Source of the DNA: CAYNYM01 sp049366815
GTDB taxonomy: Bacteria; Desulfobacterota; DSM-4660; Desulfatiglandales; HGW-15
Direction of reading: 5' to 3'
DNA length: 28,027 nucleotides
Assembly (NCBI GenBank): GCA_049366815.1
Contig: JBMNCO010000237.1
Span: 1 to 28,027 of the forward strand
The notes under the pieces are model-generated. The model did not search any database, had not been told where the DNA came from, and was given only the letters and a program-made list of their open reading frames with translations. How positions within the stretch are numbered: position 1 is the stretch's first letter; every line of letters begins with the position of its first letter. Shown here one piece after another: positions 1 to 9,300 of the stretch. The translations under genes and the position numbers were made by a program.

Positions 1-777
1 ATCTGGATCACTCTGTCGGCAGACTTGACAACCATCGGCATGCCCTGCGGTTATTAGTTTCTATATACAAAGTAAGTTTATATATGTGAACGAAAAATTA
101 TCACGCACTATGAAACTTGTCAAGAAAAAAATGGCTCTTTCGCTAATCTGAAATTCAATACAGATCTGCCGAGGAGGCATGAAATCGACTTTTGTTTTGG
201 CACAGGACGACCTTCTCTCCTTACCAACACCCTGATCTGTAGGAGTCCGGAGCAGAATAATGGACTTGTTCTGGGCATCTATCATGGTCCATAATCATGG
301 CCTGTATTTTATCTCCCCGGACTTCCCGGTCGGATACACATTCTATTATCTTCTGGAAGGACTTCAGGAATGGGAAAAGGCGGTTTTCATTCATCCATCA
401 CAGAGGTGGAGATCGGTCAGCGAGGTTATCGGCAGGAGGGGTGAAACCTGCGCCGGGCTGTGATTATCTCCAGAAACCGCCCGTGCCCCAAGGCATCCCT
501 TTCCGCACCCTGAAGGACGATCTCTGAGGCATCCTCCTCAACCCCCAGGGTGCCCCTACCTACGACGAGACGGGTCGGGTGGACGGGAACGCTGATGACG
601 CCTCACCCGGTGATCAAGGTCTGTTGCCGGTTGGGGAGTTCCACGGTATCCTGGGATACAACAGTGCACCGGAGTACAAAATGAAGGACTTTACTCAGGA
701 AGGTTTTTCGCGAGATCTTCGGGACGACAGACAAGAGCAGATATTCCACAGGCGCGAAGCAACTGAAGGGAGGCAAG
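1..777. other. No convincing gene in this stretch
   Basis: The first 57 bases read open on the plus strand to a TAG at 55-57. They could be the last 18 codons of a gene cut off by the window edge, but this is too short to judge. From 58 to about 777 every frame is broken repeatedly. The short ORFs, such as those at 260-463, 297-527 and 579-845, have no recognisable motif or convincing ribosome binding site, and the last overlaps the following real gene. The stretch may include decayed coding sequence. I see no tRNA, clear terminator or repeat in it. Confidence 0.5.
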
Positions 778-1575
778 TTGAAAATCGGATACATTCAAAT
801 GGCACCCGTACTCGGAGATCGGGATGCCACAATTCGCAAAATTGATAGGCTTATGCAGCAAGGGAAGGGGGCAGATATCCTGGTTCTTCCGGAATTGTGC
901 AACTCGGGATATAACTTCACAGACCGCCAACACGCTTGGAATGCCTCGGAAACGATTGACCAGAGTATTTTCATCCAGTACCTGGTATCCATTTGCCGGG
1001 ATTACGGCCTCCATATCGTATCCGGATTCAATGAAAAGGACGGGAACCGCCTCTACAACGCGGCCATACTCGTGGGTCCCCACGGATACCTTGGAAAGTA
1101 CCGGAAATTACATCTGTTCATGAATGAGAAGGACTATTTTGAACACGGTGACATCGGGCTCCCGATCTTCACTGTAGGATCATGCCGCGTGGGACTGCTT
1201 GTTTGCTTTGACTGGATCTTCCCGGAGGTATGGAGGATTCTGGCCCTGAAAGGAGCGGACATCGTTTGCCATCCTTCCAACCTCGTGTTACCCGGCCTGG
1301 CCCAGAAGGCCGTACCCGTTCACGCACTCCTGAACCGTATTCACATTGTCACCGCCAACCGGGTCGGAACAGAGGGGGATTTGACTTTTACCGGCCTATC
1401 GACCATCGCGGACCACAGGGGGAATGTCCTTCTACAGGCCACTGAAGTCCGAGAGGAGGTGGGGATTGTCAATGTGAACCCCGAACTTGCCAGGGACAAA
1501 AGGGTCACCCCTCGAAACGACATCTTCGAAGATCGCAGACCTGACCAATATCGGGATCTGATCGATTCTTTATGA
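778..1575 (+). CDS. Carbon-nitrogen hydrolase (nitrilase superfamily)
   Basis: A 265-residue cytoplasmic amidohydrolase of the nitrilase superfamily, which hydrolyses amide-type C-N bonds through a covalent thioester. The Glu-Lys-Cys triad is visible: Glu39 in LVLPELCNSGY, Lys110 in YRKLHLF and Cys143 in LVCFDWIFPE. The length fits a single-domain member; there is no signal peptide and no fused synthetase domain. Translation starts at TTG 778, preceded by a strong GGGAGG motif at about 769-774; no ATG gives a full N-terminus. The substrate cannot be read from the sequence. Aliphatic amidase, omega-amidase and carbamoyl-amine hydrolase types all remain possible. It stands alone, convergent with the chemoreceptor gene, with a hairpin region between them. 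Confidence 0.9.
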   Translation: MKIGYIQMAPVLGDRDATIRKIDRLMQQGKGADILVLPELCNSGYNFTDRQHAWNASETIDQSIFIQYLVSICRDYGLHIVSGFNEKDGNRLYNAAILVGPHGYLGKYRKLHLFMNEKDYFEHGDIGLPIFTVGSCRVGLLVCFDWIFPEVWRILALKGADIVCHPSNLVLPGLAQKAVPVHALLNRIHIVTANRVGTEGDLTFTGLSTIADHRGNVLLQATEVREEVGIVNVNPELARDKRVTPRNDIFEDRRPDQYRDLIDSL

Positions 1576-1683
1576 CAAGTCTTTACCTTGTTGGATCCCT
1601 TATTCCCTCGGATGAAGACTCAGGACGCCTTACCCACAATCTTCTTGAAACCCACTCTTGTCCAAAATAGAATTCGCCGCTGC

Positions 1684-1806
1684 AAGCAGGGATCGGCATG
1701 TTCTCTCCGCCATCCGTGGCTCCGGTCGCTGCGGGATTTTGGCCCTTCATCTGTCCTGATTCAGGGCCAAAATACGCCCGCTCCGAGAAAATCCCGGTCC
1801 CTGCTT
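1684..1806. terminator. Nested inverted repeats between convergent genes
   Basis: An inner perfect 11-bp stem (ATTTTGGCCCT at 1736-1746 with AGGGCCAAAAT at 1763-1773, loop 16) lies inside an outer 13-bp inverted repeat with one mismatch (1684-1696 with 1794-1806). It sits between the nitrilase gene and the minus-strand chemoreceptor gene, so a two-way transcription stop is the simplest reading. There is no U-tract directly after either stem. A folded remnant of a small repeat element is the alternative. Confidence 0.45.
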
Positions 1807-1908
1807 TCCGCTGCCTGGGTGGGAACCTCAATGCGAAGATGACTGTTTTGCATTTCCAAAAGCCTGATTTAATACTATCCTGTGCAAAAAATAGCCTTGT
1901 TTTGGACC

Positions 1909-3780
1909 TTATTCTTCATGCCTTTTCTGCGGCAGGGCATCTGTTGATGCACCCCTGTCCAACAGTCCCCGGCGGCCAGACTTCACCATGTCCTGCAATG
2001 CGATCTGCTCCAGCTCGTCTTCCACAGGCTGATCACCTGATGAGCCCAACCTATGGAGACTCGCGCCCACCCCCTCATCGTTTGCCCCCTCGACAAGGAG
2101 GATAAGGTCGTGGACAAAGCTTTTCATTTCTCTGGCCTGGGCATTCATTTCTGACGCGGCGCTTGCGGATTGTTCTGCGTGCGCCGCATTCTGCTGCACC
2201 ACTTTGTCCATCTCATTCACGGCCTTGCTCACCTGCTCGATACCCATGGCCTGCTCGTTGGAGGCTGCGGCGATTTCATCCACCAGCTCACGGACTTTCC
2301 CTGTGATGACCATATTCTCCTTAAAGGCTTCCTTGGTTGAGTTGGTCAACTCATTGCCGCTTCGCACTGCACGGATCGTTTCGCCAATCAGGCTGGCTGT
2401 GTTTCGGGCGGATTCGGCAGCCCGCATGGCCAGGTTTCTGACTTCGTCCGCCACAACGGCAAAACCCGCTCCTGCCTCTCCGGCCCTTGCAGCCTCCACG
2501 GCTGCATTCAAGGCGAGAAGATTGGTTTGGAAGGCAATCTCGTCGATGGTCTTGATGATCTTTTCCGTCTCTTCGCTGGACTTGGTGATATTTTCTATGG
2601 CTTGGGCCATCTCACCCATATGCTTGTCTACCTTTTCCACAATTGATTGAGCCTCGACCATCATGGTTTTGGTTTGGTTCGCATTATCCGCGTTGCTCTT
2701 CGTCATGGAGGCCATTTCTTCAAGTGCGGAGGATGTCTCTTCAAGAGATGCCGCCTGTTCGGACGCCCCTTCCGCAAGGGACTGACTGGCCGATGCAACC
2801 TGCTCGGTGGCGTTAGACACCTGCTCGGCGCCGGAATTGACACCTTCTATGACCACTTTGATTTTCCCCACAATCTTCCTGATGGAGAGCACGGCATAGA
2901 ATGAACCCAAAAGGAGAGCCGCAATGATGAAGCCGATGATCATTTTAAGGGAAACTTGGGTCTGGTTTTCCAGATTCTGAACACTGAGGGTCGCGAGCTC
3001 ACCACAAACCCCGTCGATATTGTCCTTGTAGGTGTTCATCTGCGCGGAATATTGTCTTTGCTTAAGCACGGCCGCACGATGTTCATTGGCTTTGGCCGAG
3101 TAGTCCTTGCCAAGGGCCAGGACCCCTTCCGCTATCGGTCTCAACTCGTCGCTGGACTGGACCTTTTCAATGTAGTCATGAACACTTTTCTGGAAAGCAT
3201 TCATGGCCGTTTCCGCCCTCTCCCAGTTTCCATCCGTACTCCTGTCCAGGTAGGACATAACCACATTCATCTGGATCTTGCAGGCAAAGACCATCTGTTC
3301 AATCCAGATCTCAATGCTGTTGATTTTTTCAAGGAGAGGATCGTAGGATGCCTGGATATCGGCGGCGATACGTGTGTTTTCCTGCTGGGCCTTTACATAA
3401 CCCTCAAGAGCGACCTTATACTTATTCACCTCGCCTTCGGAGCGCTCCAGCTTCTCCTTTTCCTGGGCATCAACGTTGGACCGGTTCTTGATCTCGCCTA
3501 TCATGGATCCTGCCCTGTCCAGTTGTCTCAGGGTCTCTTTATAGGTCTTCTCCTCAAGCACCCTGTCATCGTTATGGAGCGCCAGGAAATACTGGTCCGT
3601 ATTCCCCTTAACCGAGGCTACGGTTTGCTGGAGTTTGTTGATCTCGCTATAAAAGGCCGTCACTTCCGATACACGGTTAAGTCCCAGATATCCCACCCCC
3701 CCGACAACGACCATCAAAACCAGCATGAGAGTAATCCCTGCCGCAATCCTTTTACCCATCGTCATCTGACGTAAATTCAT
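1909..3780 (-). CDS. Methyl-accepting chemotaxis protein
   Basis: A 623-residue transmembrane chemoreceptor that controls the CheA kinase. TM1 is at about residues 11-33. A periplasmic, largely helical sensor spans about 34-278, and TM2 is at about 279-300. The cytoplasmic signalling domain runs from about 320 to 565. Its hairpin tip is unmistakable at about 411-452 (IDEIAFQTNLLALNAA, ARAGEAGAGFAVVADEVR). Only about 20 residues separate TM2 from the coiled-coil methylation region (EQAASLEETSSALEEM), so a normal ~50-residue HAMP domain appears to be missing. No C-terminal CheR-docking pentapeptide is visible. The ATG is preceded by GGGGGAAAG. The gene is monocistronic with no che genes nearby. 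The ligand is unknown. Confidence 0.95.
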   Translation of the reverse strand: MNLRQMTMGKRIAAGITLMLVLMVVVGGVGYLGLNRVSEVTAFYSEINKLQQTVASVKGNTDQYFLALHNDDRVLEEKTYKETLRQLDRAGSMIGEIKNRSNVDAQEKEKLERSEGEVNKYKVALEGYVKAQQENTRIAADIQASYDPLLEKINSIEIWIEQMVFACKIQMNVVMSYLDRSTDGNWERAETAMNAFQKSVHDYIEKVQSSDELRPIAEGVLALGKDYSAKANEHRAAVLKQRQYSAQMNTYKDNIDGVCGELATLSVQNLENQTQVSLKMIIGFIIAALLLGSFYAVLSIRKIVGKIKVVIEGVNSGAEQVSNATEQVASASQSLAEGASEQAASLEETSSALEEMASMTKSNADNANQTKTMMVEAQSIVEKVDKHMGEMAQAIENITKSSEETEKIIKTIDEIAFQTNLLALNAAVEAARAGEAGAGFAVVADEVRNLAMRAAESARNTASLIGETIRAVRSGNELTNSTKEAFKENMVITGKVRELVDEIAAASNEQAMGIEQVSKAVNEMDKVVQQNAAHAEQSASAASEMNAQAREMKSFVHDLILLVEGANDEGVGASLHRLGSSGDQPVEDELEQIALQDMVKSGRRGLLDRGASTDALPQKRHEE

Positions 3781-3920
3781 CTCTTTCCCCCGTTATTTAG
3801 CATTGAGATATTGGATCGGGTACTCAGTTTACATCTGTCATATCGACAATCAATTGGAAATCTTTAAGAAAAAAGATAGAAATCAACGGGGTATGGACAG
3901 GGTTGCTGGTGTCTTGTCTA

Positions 3921-3949
3921 TTGTATCTCCACCCTTTCTCTGGTAAAAT
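3921..3949 (+). promoter_or_regulatory. Candidate sigma-70 promoter for the usp-arcC pair
   Basis: TTGTAT at 3921-3926 and TAAAAT at 3944-3949 are separated by exactly 17 bases, with four and five of six matches to the consensus boxes. Transcription would start near 3956, leaving a leader of about 180 bases that contains the inverted repeat copy at 3962-4113. This is prediction from sequence only. Confidence 0.5.
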
Positions 3950-3961
3950 TAAGACAATTTA

Positions 3962-4113
3962 TTGGATCCAGAAATGCGCGATTACTGGATGGAGCGGTCT
4001 GCTATCAGCGTTCAGCGTGCAGCCAAATCCTTGATCTCTGCACGTCTTTTGCTGATCGCCGACGCCTTTTGGCGTAAGTCCGGGAATGCTCATTTCCGCA
4101 TGAGCGCAAATTT
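3962..4113 (-). repeat. Dispersed ~150-bp repeat, copy A (inverted)
   Basis: Read on the minus strand, this stretch aligns almost end to end with 6021-6172 on the plus strand at roughly 75% identity by eye, with a few small gaps. Shared blocks are GAAATGAGCATTCCC (near 4083-4098 here), CGATC with CAAAAG, CAAGG followed by GGCTG, and the block GCAGACCG-TCCAT. A small hairpin, GCTCAT...ATGAGC, is conserved at the start of both copies. No open reading frame is maintained, so this looks like a non-coding intergenic repeat. This copy lies inside the predicted leader of the usp gene. Confidence 0.75.
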
Positions 4114-4136
4114 GATTAAAAGGGGGTAAGGGGACC

Positions 4137-5057
4137 ATGAGAATAAACATCCAAAAAATACTGTGCACAACGGATTTCTCGCCATTTTCAAATTTCGCCG
4201 TTTCCTATTCTCTCGCCCTGACCAGAGAATTCGAAGCAAAGCTTTCGATCTGCCACGTGATTGATCTCACAACGGCCGGAATGTACGGGGAGGCTTTCTG
4301 GGCCTTTGAGGAACAACAAGAGCGCATAAGAGAGCGTGCCCTCCGGGAGCTGGAAGAATTTATCGGCCCCCAGTCCGTTGACTGGGAACCCCTGATCACG
4401 TCCGGGCACCCTGCCGATGAGATCACCCGCCTGTCGCAAGAAAACGCCGTGGATCTCGTTGTTTCCGCCACCCACGGCCGTTCAGGTCTGAAACGTTTTA
4501 TCATCGGGTCCGTTACAGGGAGACTCATGCGCACTCTGCCCTGCCCTCTCCTGGTGGTCCAAAGCAAAGAGGAGGCCCTTAAGCCTCCCTTGGGTGGGGA
4601 GTTGCGCATGAAACGGATCCTTGTGGGGTGTGATTTCTCCGATGATTCAGGGCTGGCCTTTCAATACGGGGTCAGTCTTGCCCAAGAATTTCAAGCTGAA
4701 CTTCACCTGGTTCACGTCATTGAGCCCTCAGCTTACAGAGACCTCGTTAAACCGAATTCTTCTTCCATTGAAGAACTGCGTGAAACGATCAGGGCCTCCC
4801 TGAGTGAAAAATTGGAGAACATGCTTCCTGAGGAAGCCTTTAGCTGGTGCACAGTCAAAACGGCACTTCTCTCGGGTCAGCCGCACCAAGAACTCATAGA
4901 GTATGCCCAGCTTAATGAAATGGATCTCATTGTTCTGGGCATTAGAGGGCACAGCATGGTCGAGAGCCTCATCATCGGATCCACCACCGATCGTGTGACC
5001 AGCAGATCACCTGCGCCCGTACTGTGCGTCCGCGCCATGGGGAAAAACCGATCGTGA
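4137..5057 (+). CDS. Tandem-domain universal stress protein (UspA family)
   Basis: A 306-residue cytoplasmic protein made of two Usp domains (about 4-142 and 157-299). The ATP-binding pattern G-2X-G-9X-G-S/T is complete in the second domain: Gly268, Gly271, Gly281, Ser282 (LGIRGHSMVES, IIGSTTDR). In the first domain the leading glycine is alanine (Ala111), while Gly114, Gly124 and Ser125 are kept (ATHGRSGLKRF, IIGSVTGR). Nucleotide binding is therefore likely, most clearly in domain 2. The start is ATG 4137 after AGGGGGTAAGGGG, a strong ribosome binding site. Its stop codon overlaps the start of the carbamate kinase gene, so the two are made together. That pairing hints at a role in energy stress, which is an inference. 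Confidence 0.93.
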   Translation: MRINIQKILCTTDFSPFSNFAVSYSLALTREFEAKLSICHVIDLTTAGMYGEAFWAFEEQQERIRERALRELEEFIGPQSVDWEPLITSGHPADEITRLSQENAVDLVVSATHGRSGLKRFIIGSVTGRLMRTLPCPLLVVQSKEEALKPPLGGELRMKRILVGCDFSDDSGLAFQYGVSLAQEFQAELHLVHVIEPSAYRDLVKPNSSSIEELRETIRASLSEKLENMLPEEAFSWCTVKTALLSGQPHQELIEYAQLNEMDLIVLGIRGHSMVESLIIGSTTDRVTSRSPAPVLCVRAMGKNRS

Positions 5058-5992
5058 AAAGGCGGCAACAGAAGGATATCCTCCTTGTGGCGCTTGGGGG
5101 GAACGCAATGATCAGAAAAGGCGAAGAGAGCACCGTGGATCAGCAATTCAAGAACCTGAAGGTGCCCATCAGTCAGATTGCCCGCCTTTCCAGAAGTTAT
5201 AAAACCATCATCACCCATGGCAACGGCCCACAGGTCGGAAATCTTCTCCTGCAGCAGGAATGTTGCCATGACGTTCCCAAGCTCCCCCTTGAAATCCTGG
5301 TTTCCCAGACCCAGGGCCAGATAGGCTATATGATAGAATCAACCCTGGACAGTGAACTCATGAAAATGGGGATCCATACGGGACAATACCTCGTGAGCCT
5401 GTTGAGCTATGTGGTCGTGGATGAAAAGGATCCTGCCTTCCTGGACCCCTCCAAGCCCATAGGCCCGGTATTCTCGGCCGAAGCCGCCGCCAACCTTCCC
5501 TATCGGACCAAAAAGACGGCCGGAGGCTATCGGCGCGTCGTAGCCTCACCTAAACCCATGACGATCGTCGAAAAGTTTGAAATCAGAAAACTCATTGAAA
5601 TGGGGTTTGTGGTCATCTGTTGCGGGGGCGGCGGCATCCCCGTGATTCGGGAGGGAAGGGCCTTTTCCGGGGTCGATGCCGTCATTGATAAGGATCTGGC
5701 AAGTGCCAGGTTGGCCGAGGAAATCGGCGTGGGGATCTTTGTCATCGCAACAGACACGGAGGGCGTCGCCCTCGACTACGGCGATCCTGAGGAACGCTTC
5801 CTGCGCACCCTGACCCTGGATCAGGCCGCCCGCTGTTTAAGTGCAGGCCAATTCCCGCCCGGTTCCATGGGCCCTAAGGTCGAGGCCGCCGTGCAGTTTA
5901 TCGAAAAGGGCGGAGAAAGGGCCGTCATCACGTCCATCGAAAGGATTGAAGAGGCCGTGGCCGGCAAGGCGGGAACGGAGATCATCAGGTAA
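5054..5992 (+). CDS. arcC: Carbamate kinase
   Basis: A 312-residue amino-acid-kinase-fold enzyme that interconverts carbamoyl phosphate + ADP and carbamate + ATP. In catabolic pathways it makes ATP from carbamoyl phosphate. Diagnostic segments are LVALGGNAMIRKG at about residues 10-22, THGNGPQVGN, GGGGIPV near the centre, the nearby AVIDKDLASARLA, and the C-terminal SMGPKVEAAV. I place the start at GTG 5054, which overlaps the upstream TGA (GTGA) and has GGGGAAAA about ten bases upstream inside the usp gene. An earlier in-frame ATG at 5024 would lie well inside usp. No arginine deiminase, ornithine carbamoyltransferase or allantoin genes lie nearby, so the source of carbamoyl phosphate is not shown. 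Confidence 0.93.
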   Translation: MKRRQQKDILLVALGGNAMIRKGEESTVDQQFKNLKVPISQIARLSRSYKTIITHGNGPQVGNLLLQQECCHDVPKLPLEILVSQTQGQIGYMIESTLDSELMKMGIHTGQYLVSLLSYVVVDEKDPAFLDPSKPIGPVFSAEAAANLPYRTKKTAGGYRRVVASPKPMTIVEKFEIRKLIEMGFVVICCGGGGIPVIREGRAFSGVDAVIDKDLASARLAEEIGVGIFVIATDTEGVALDYGDPEERFLRTLTLDQAARCLSAGQFPPGSMGPKVEAAVQFIEKGGERAVITSIERIEEAVAGKAGTEIIR

Positions 5993-6020
5993 ATCCCCTC
6001 CAGCAGATTGCCTTCTTGGC

Positions 6021-6172
6021 TTGTGCTCATCCTGAAATGAGCATTCCCTGACTTGCCCCGACAGCCGTCAGCGATCGGCTGTCATCAAAAGCTATGCAAA
6101 AACAAGGCATGAGGCTGAGCGCTGCGTGCTGATGGCAGACCGTTCCATACAGAAATCATGTACTTGTGGATG
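6021..6172 (+). repeat. Dispersed ~150-bp repeat, copy B
   Basis: The plus-strand partner of the inverted copy at 3962-4113. It begins about 30 bases after the carbamate kinase stop with a TGCTCAT-CCTGAA-ATGAGCA hairpin (7-bp stem), which could also end transcription of that gene. It carries a short insertion (about seven bases after CGATCGG) relative to copy A. Together the copies bracket the usp-arcC pair as imperfect inverted repeats. I see no coding capacity and no transposase. Confidence 0.75.
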
Positions 6173-6285
6173 GAAACCAGCTCGCCGTCATCAACGGTGG
6201 CATGTCAGGATTTTGAAGAAGCTGCTTCGAAGGAAAATGGAAATTGTGTAACACTTTAGCCGTTTGAAAAATTCGAAAGGAAATC

Positions 6286-6325
6286 ATGATTTCCACACAG
6301 TTATTGGAAAGGGCTAAATTCATAC
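6286..6325 (+). repeat. 40-bp perfect repeat, copy 1, abutting a palindrome
   Basis: Forty bases here occur exactly, in opposite orientation, at 27913-27952. Both contain CCACACAGTTATTGG and AAGGGCTAAATTCATAC. In this copy the left edge runs into a perfect 16-bp palindrome, GGAAATCATGATTTCC (about 6278-6293). The distant copy keeps only the inner half of that palindrome. Weaker similarity continues for about a dozen bases past the right edge. It lies 50-90 bases upstream of the zinc ribbon-kinase-protease gene, so a regulatory role there is possible but unproven. Confidence 0.85.
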
Positions 6326-6373
6326 GAAATTCCTAACCGGACACTGCTGTAGAAAAAAAGATTGAGAAAATCC

Positions 6374-9300
6374 ATGAAACTCTGTCGACACTGTGGTCAG
6401 TTGGTTGCCGAAGAAGTCACGACCTGCCCGTCTTGTGGTAGTGAGGTTGTCGAAGGGATGAGGCACATCGACGATTACCGGATCGAGAAAGTTCTGCATG
6501 AAGGCTATTCAAGCATCCTTTGCAGGGGCAGAAAGCCGGACATGGAGGAGCCGGTCATGATCCGCATCTTCACGCCTGAATCCGGGGTTGACGAAAAGAT
6601 TGCGGCACGACTCAAACAGGAACTTGAGGAACTCAAAAAGCTTCCCAAAGACTATTTTGTAAGACACCTTGACATCCGAAGATCTTCCGACGGTCTGTGG
6701 TACAGGGTCAGTGAATGGATAGACGCTGAAAACTGGGGGACCTTGTTGGCCTCGGGTCGGATCCGGGACTATGGTGCGGCCTTTAAGCTCTTTTCCAGAA
6801 TCGCAGCCATCCTCGAAGGCCTTCATCGCATCGGCCACTTCATACCCCATCTCATCCTTGATGACATTATGGTGATCACGAGGAATCGGGAGGCGATCGA
6901 GGTCAAAATCGATTATAAGCTCTCACGATTCCTGGACCCCAAAATGGATCGACCCGGCCCCATGCTGCGAAGACTCCTGGACTGCCATCCGGATATCGTG
7001 AACCAAAGACCTCTGGATTTCAGAAGCGACATTTGGTCCCTGGGAAAGATTTTCGTGGAGGTGCTTACCGCAGACTTTGAAGCCCATGATTATCTGGCCA
7101 AAATAGACGGCCTAGCATTACCCCAGGATGTCGCCGTTTTGTTTAAAATCATGCTGGCCGAGGATCCGGCCCTAAGACCCCGATCAATGGCAGAGGTGGC
7201 TGAAACCCTGTCACGGATCACTGATGATGACATCCAAGCGGCCGGACAAGGTCCTCTCGAATCGGCCCTGGTCCCCATAAAGCAGATCAAAGGTTTTAGA
7301 AGAAGGATATCCTTTCTGATGGCTCTGGTCGCCCTATTTGTGGTCTTGACCGGGGGACTATCTTGGTACTACTTCAATTTTACAGAAAGGGACAGCGAGG
7401 CCATCCTTGTACATTACGCCAATCAATATGCCGATTCTGTAGCCTTTGTAATGGTCGATTATCGCCTTTACGACGGGGAATCCGTTGTCTATCGTAATCG
7501 GACGGAAGGGACCGCCTTTCTTGTCGACGAGGACGGCTACCTGCTGACCAGCCGCCACGTGGCCTGTCCGTGGCTGGAGGACAGCGATCTCTACATGGTT
7601 ATCAACATGCTCAGACAAGCCCAGCGTCAGCTCCGTCTGGAGCATCAGGTCTTTTTGTGGTTTGAAGGGGAAAAGGCATTCAACCGGGTGCCGGATTTGT
7701 CAGTCAGCGCTGATCTTGAAGATGTCTACGCCATTGATTCGGCCTTTAGGATGGACGGAAGTCCACGCTTGACGATTTCCGGAGTGGCCAGGCCACCGGT
7801 CAAGACCTGGCAACTGGTCAAATCACCACTCAAAGACGACTTTGCCGTACTGAAAATCGACCATGTGCCTGCAGGTCTTAAACCCCTGCCTTTGGAGCTT
7901 CATATGGACCCCCTTAAAATCCCCAGGCTTTCACCCGTCATTACCCTGGGTTTTCCCCTTGGCAGCCGAACCCAAGAAACGACGGTCAATGTAAGTGTGA
8001 CGCAAGGCCATGTTCGCCGTACCTTTGAAAATATGTTCCAGGTCGATACATCCTTACACAGCGGCAACAGTGGCGGCCCGATGATCGATACTCGGGGCAA
8101 GGTCATCGGCATTGCATCAGGTGTGGCCATGGGATGGGCCGTTGGCCCGGTGCCTATAGCTACGCCGTTGTCGGATATTGGGATGATCCTGCCTGTGACC
8201 AAGGCGGTGGGGTTCGTGCAAGACCTCAAGGCCGGGCATGCCAAGTGGAACGGGATGTTGGATCTATCTCTTGACGATAAGCTGAAAAAAATCACCGAAG
8301 AGGCCCTGCAGGGGAAATGGGCCGAGGCCCTGGCTCTGGCTGACAAGGAACTCCGGTTCAGCCTTGATCCCACATTGGTCATGGCGACGGGAATGATGCA
8401 CTTTTGCACAGGTGACAAACTCGGCGCAGCGAGGTTCTTCAGCCAGGCTTTGTCGATGGATGATGAAAACAACAAGGCGAAGCTGATGCTCTACCTCATT
8501 GACTGGCTTGCCGGCGCGTCCCATGACAACAAGTATCGCCAAGACCTCCTCGCCTTGGACTGGCGTTCATCGACTGAGTTTCTGGGGCACCTGGTGAGAG
8601 TCCTGGAGGGAACGGTCGATGAGGAAACCGCCCTCCGAGGAGGATATACCGATTCTGAAAGGAGTTGGCTCTATTACACTGTGGGTCTTACCCGAAGCAG
8701 CCGGGGTCACCTGACGGCTTCGGAAAAATTGCTGGAACAGGCCGTCCTGACGGCCGATATCGATGACTGGTCGCTTTTCCTGGCCCTCGCCGATCTGGGG
8801 GAGCTTCAGGATCAGGGCTTGGAAACATTAAAAGGCAAGCCTGAAGAGGTGGAGTATCGGGCACGAATCGAAACATTTTACAATGCAGTAAAAGAAAATC
8901 TTGAGACTAAGTCGGAAAAGCGGGACAAGCTGGCCACCCTCGGCGCCGGACTCAGACAGGAGTCCATCAGCCCCGGTGAGAAGCAGCACATCATGGAACA
9001 GATCCTGGCAAGTGACCCCACGAATGGAGACATCCTCCTGGGATTGGCCTTTTACAGTGCCATAGACGATAACTGGGAAAGTGCCCTCGCATATTGCCGG
9101 GCCTTTCTCAAGATGAGGGGGCGGGAAAATGCAGGACGATTGAGCCTTGGATTGTTGGAGGCGGAGATTCTTCACATCATGGAACACAAGGAGGAGGCAA
9201 GGTCCACTCTTGAGCGCTACGTCCGCCGGATCAGGGACCCGTGGTACCTGGCCATAAGCGGGCACTTATTAGGTGAGCGGACAAACGAAATTGTGTCGAT

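Noticed and set aside
260..527. Two overlapping 67- and 76-codon frames near the left end
   Set aside because: They overlap in different frames, lack ribosome binding sites, and show no recognisable motifs; treated as non-coding or decayed sequence.
2956..3774. 272-codon plus-strand frame opposite the chemoreceptor gene
   Set aside because: It is a mirror frame of a strongly recognised gene, has no motif and no ribosome binding site.
6178..6360. A possible RNA gene or riboswitch in front of the pseudokinase gene
   Set aside because: Apart from the palindrome and the repeat I could not match any known riboswitch core or tRNA/rRNA signature.
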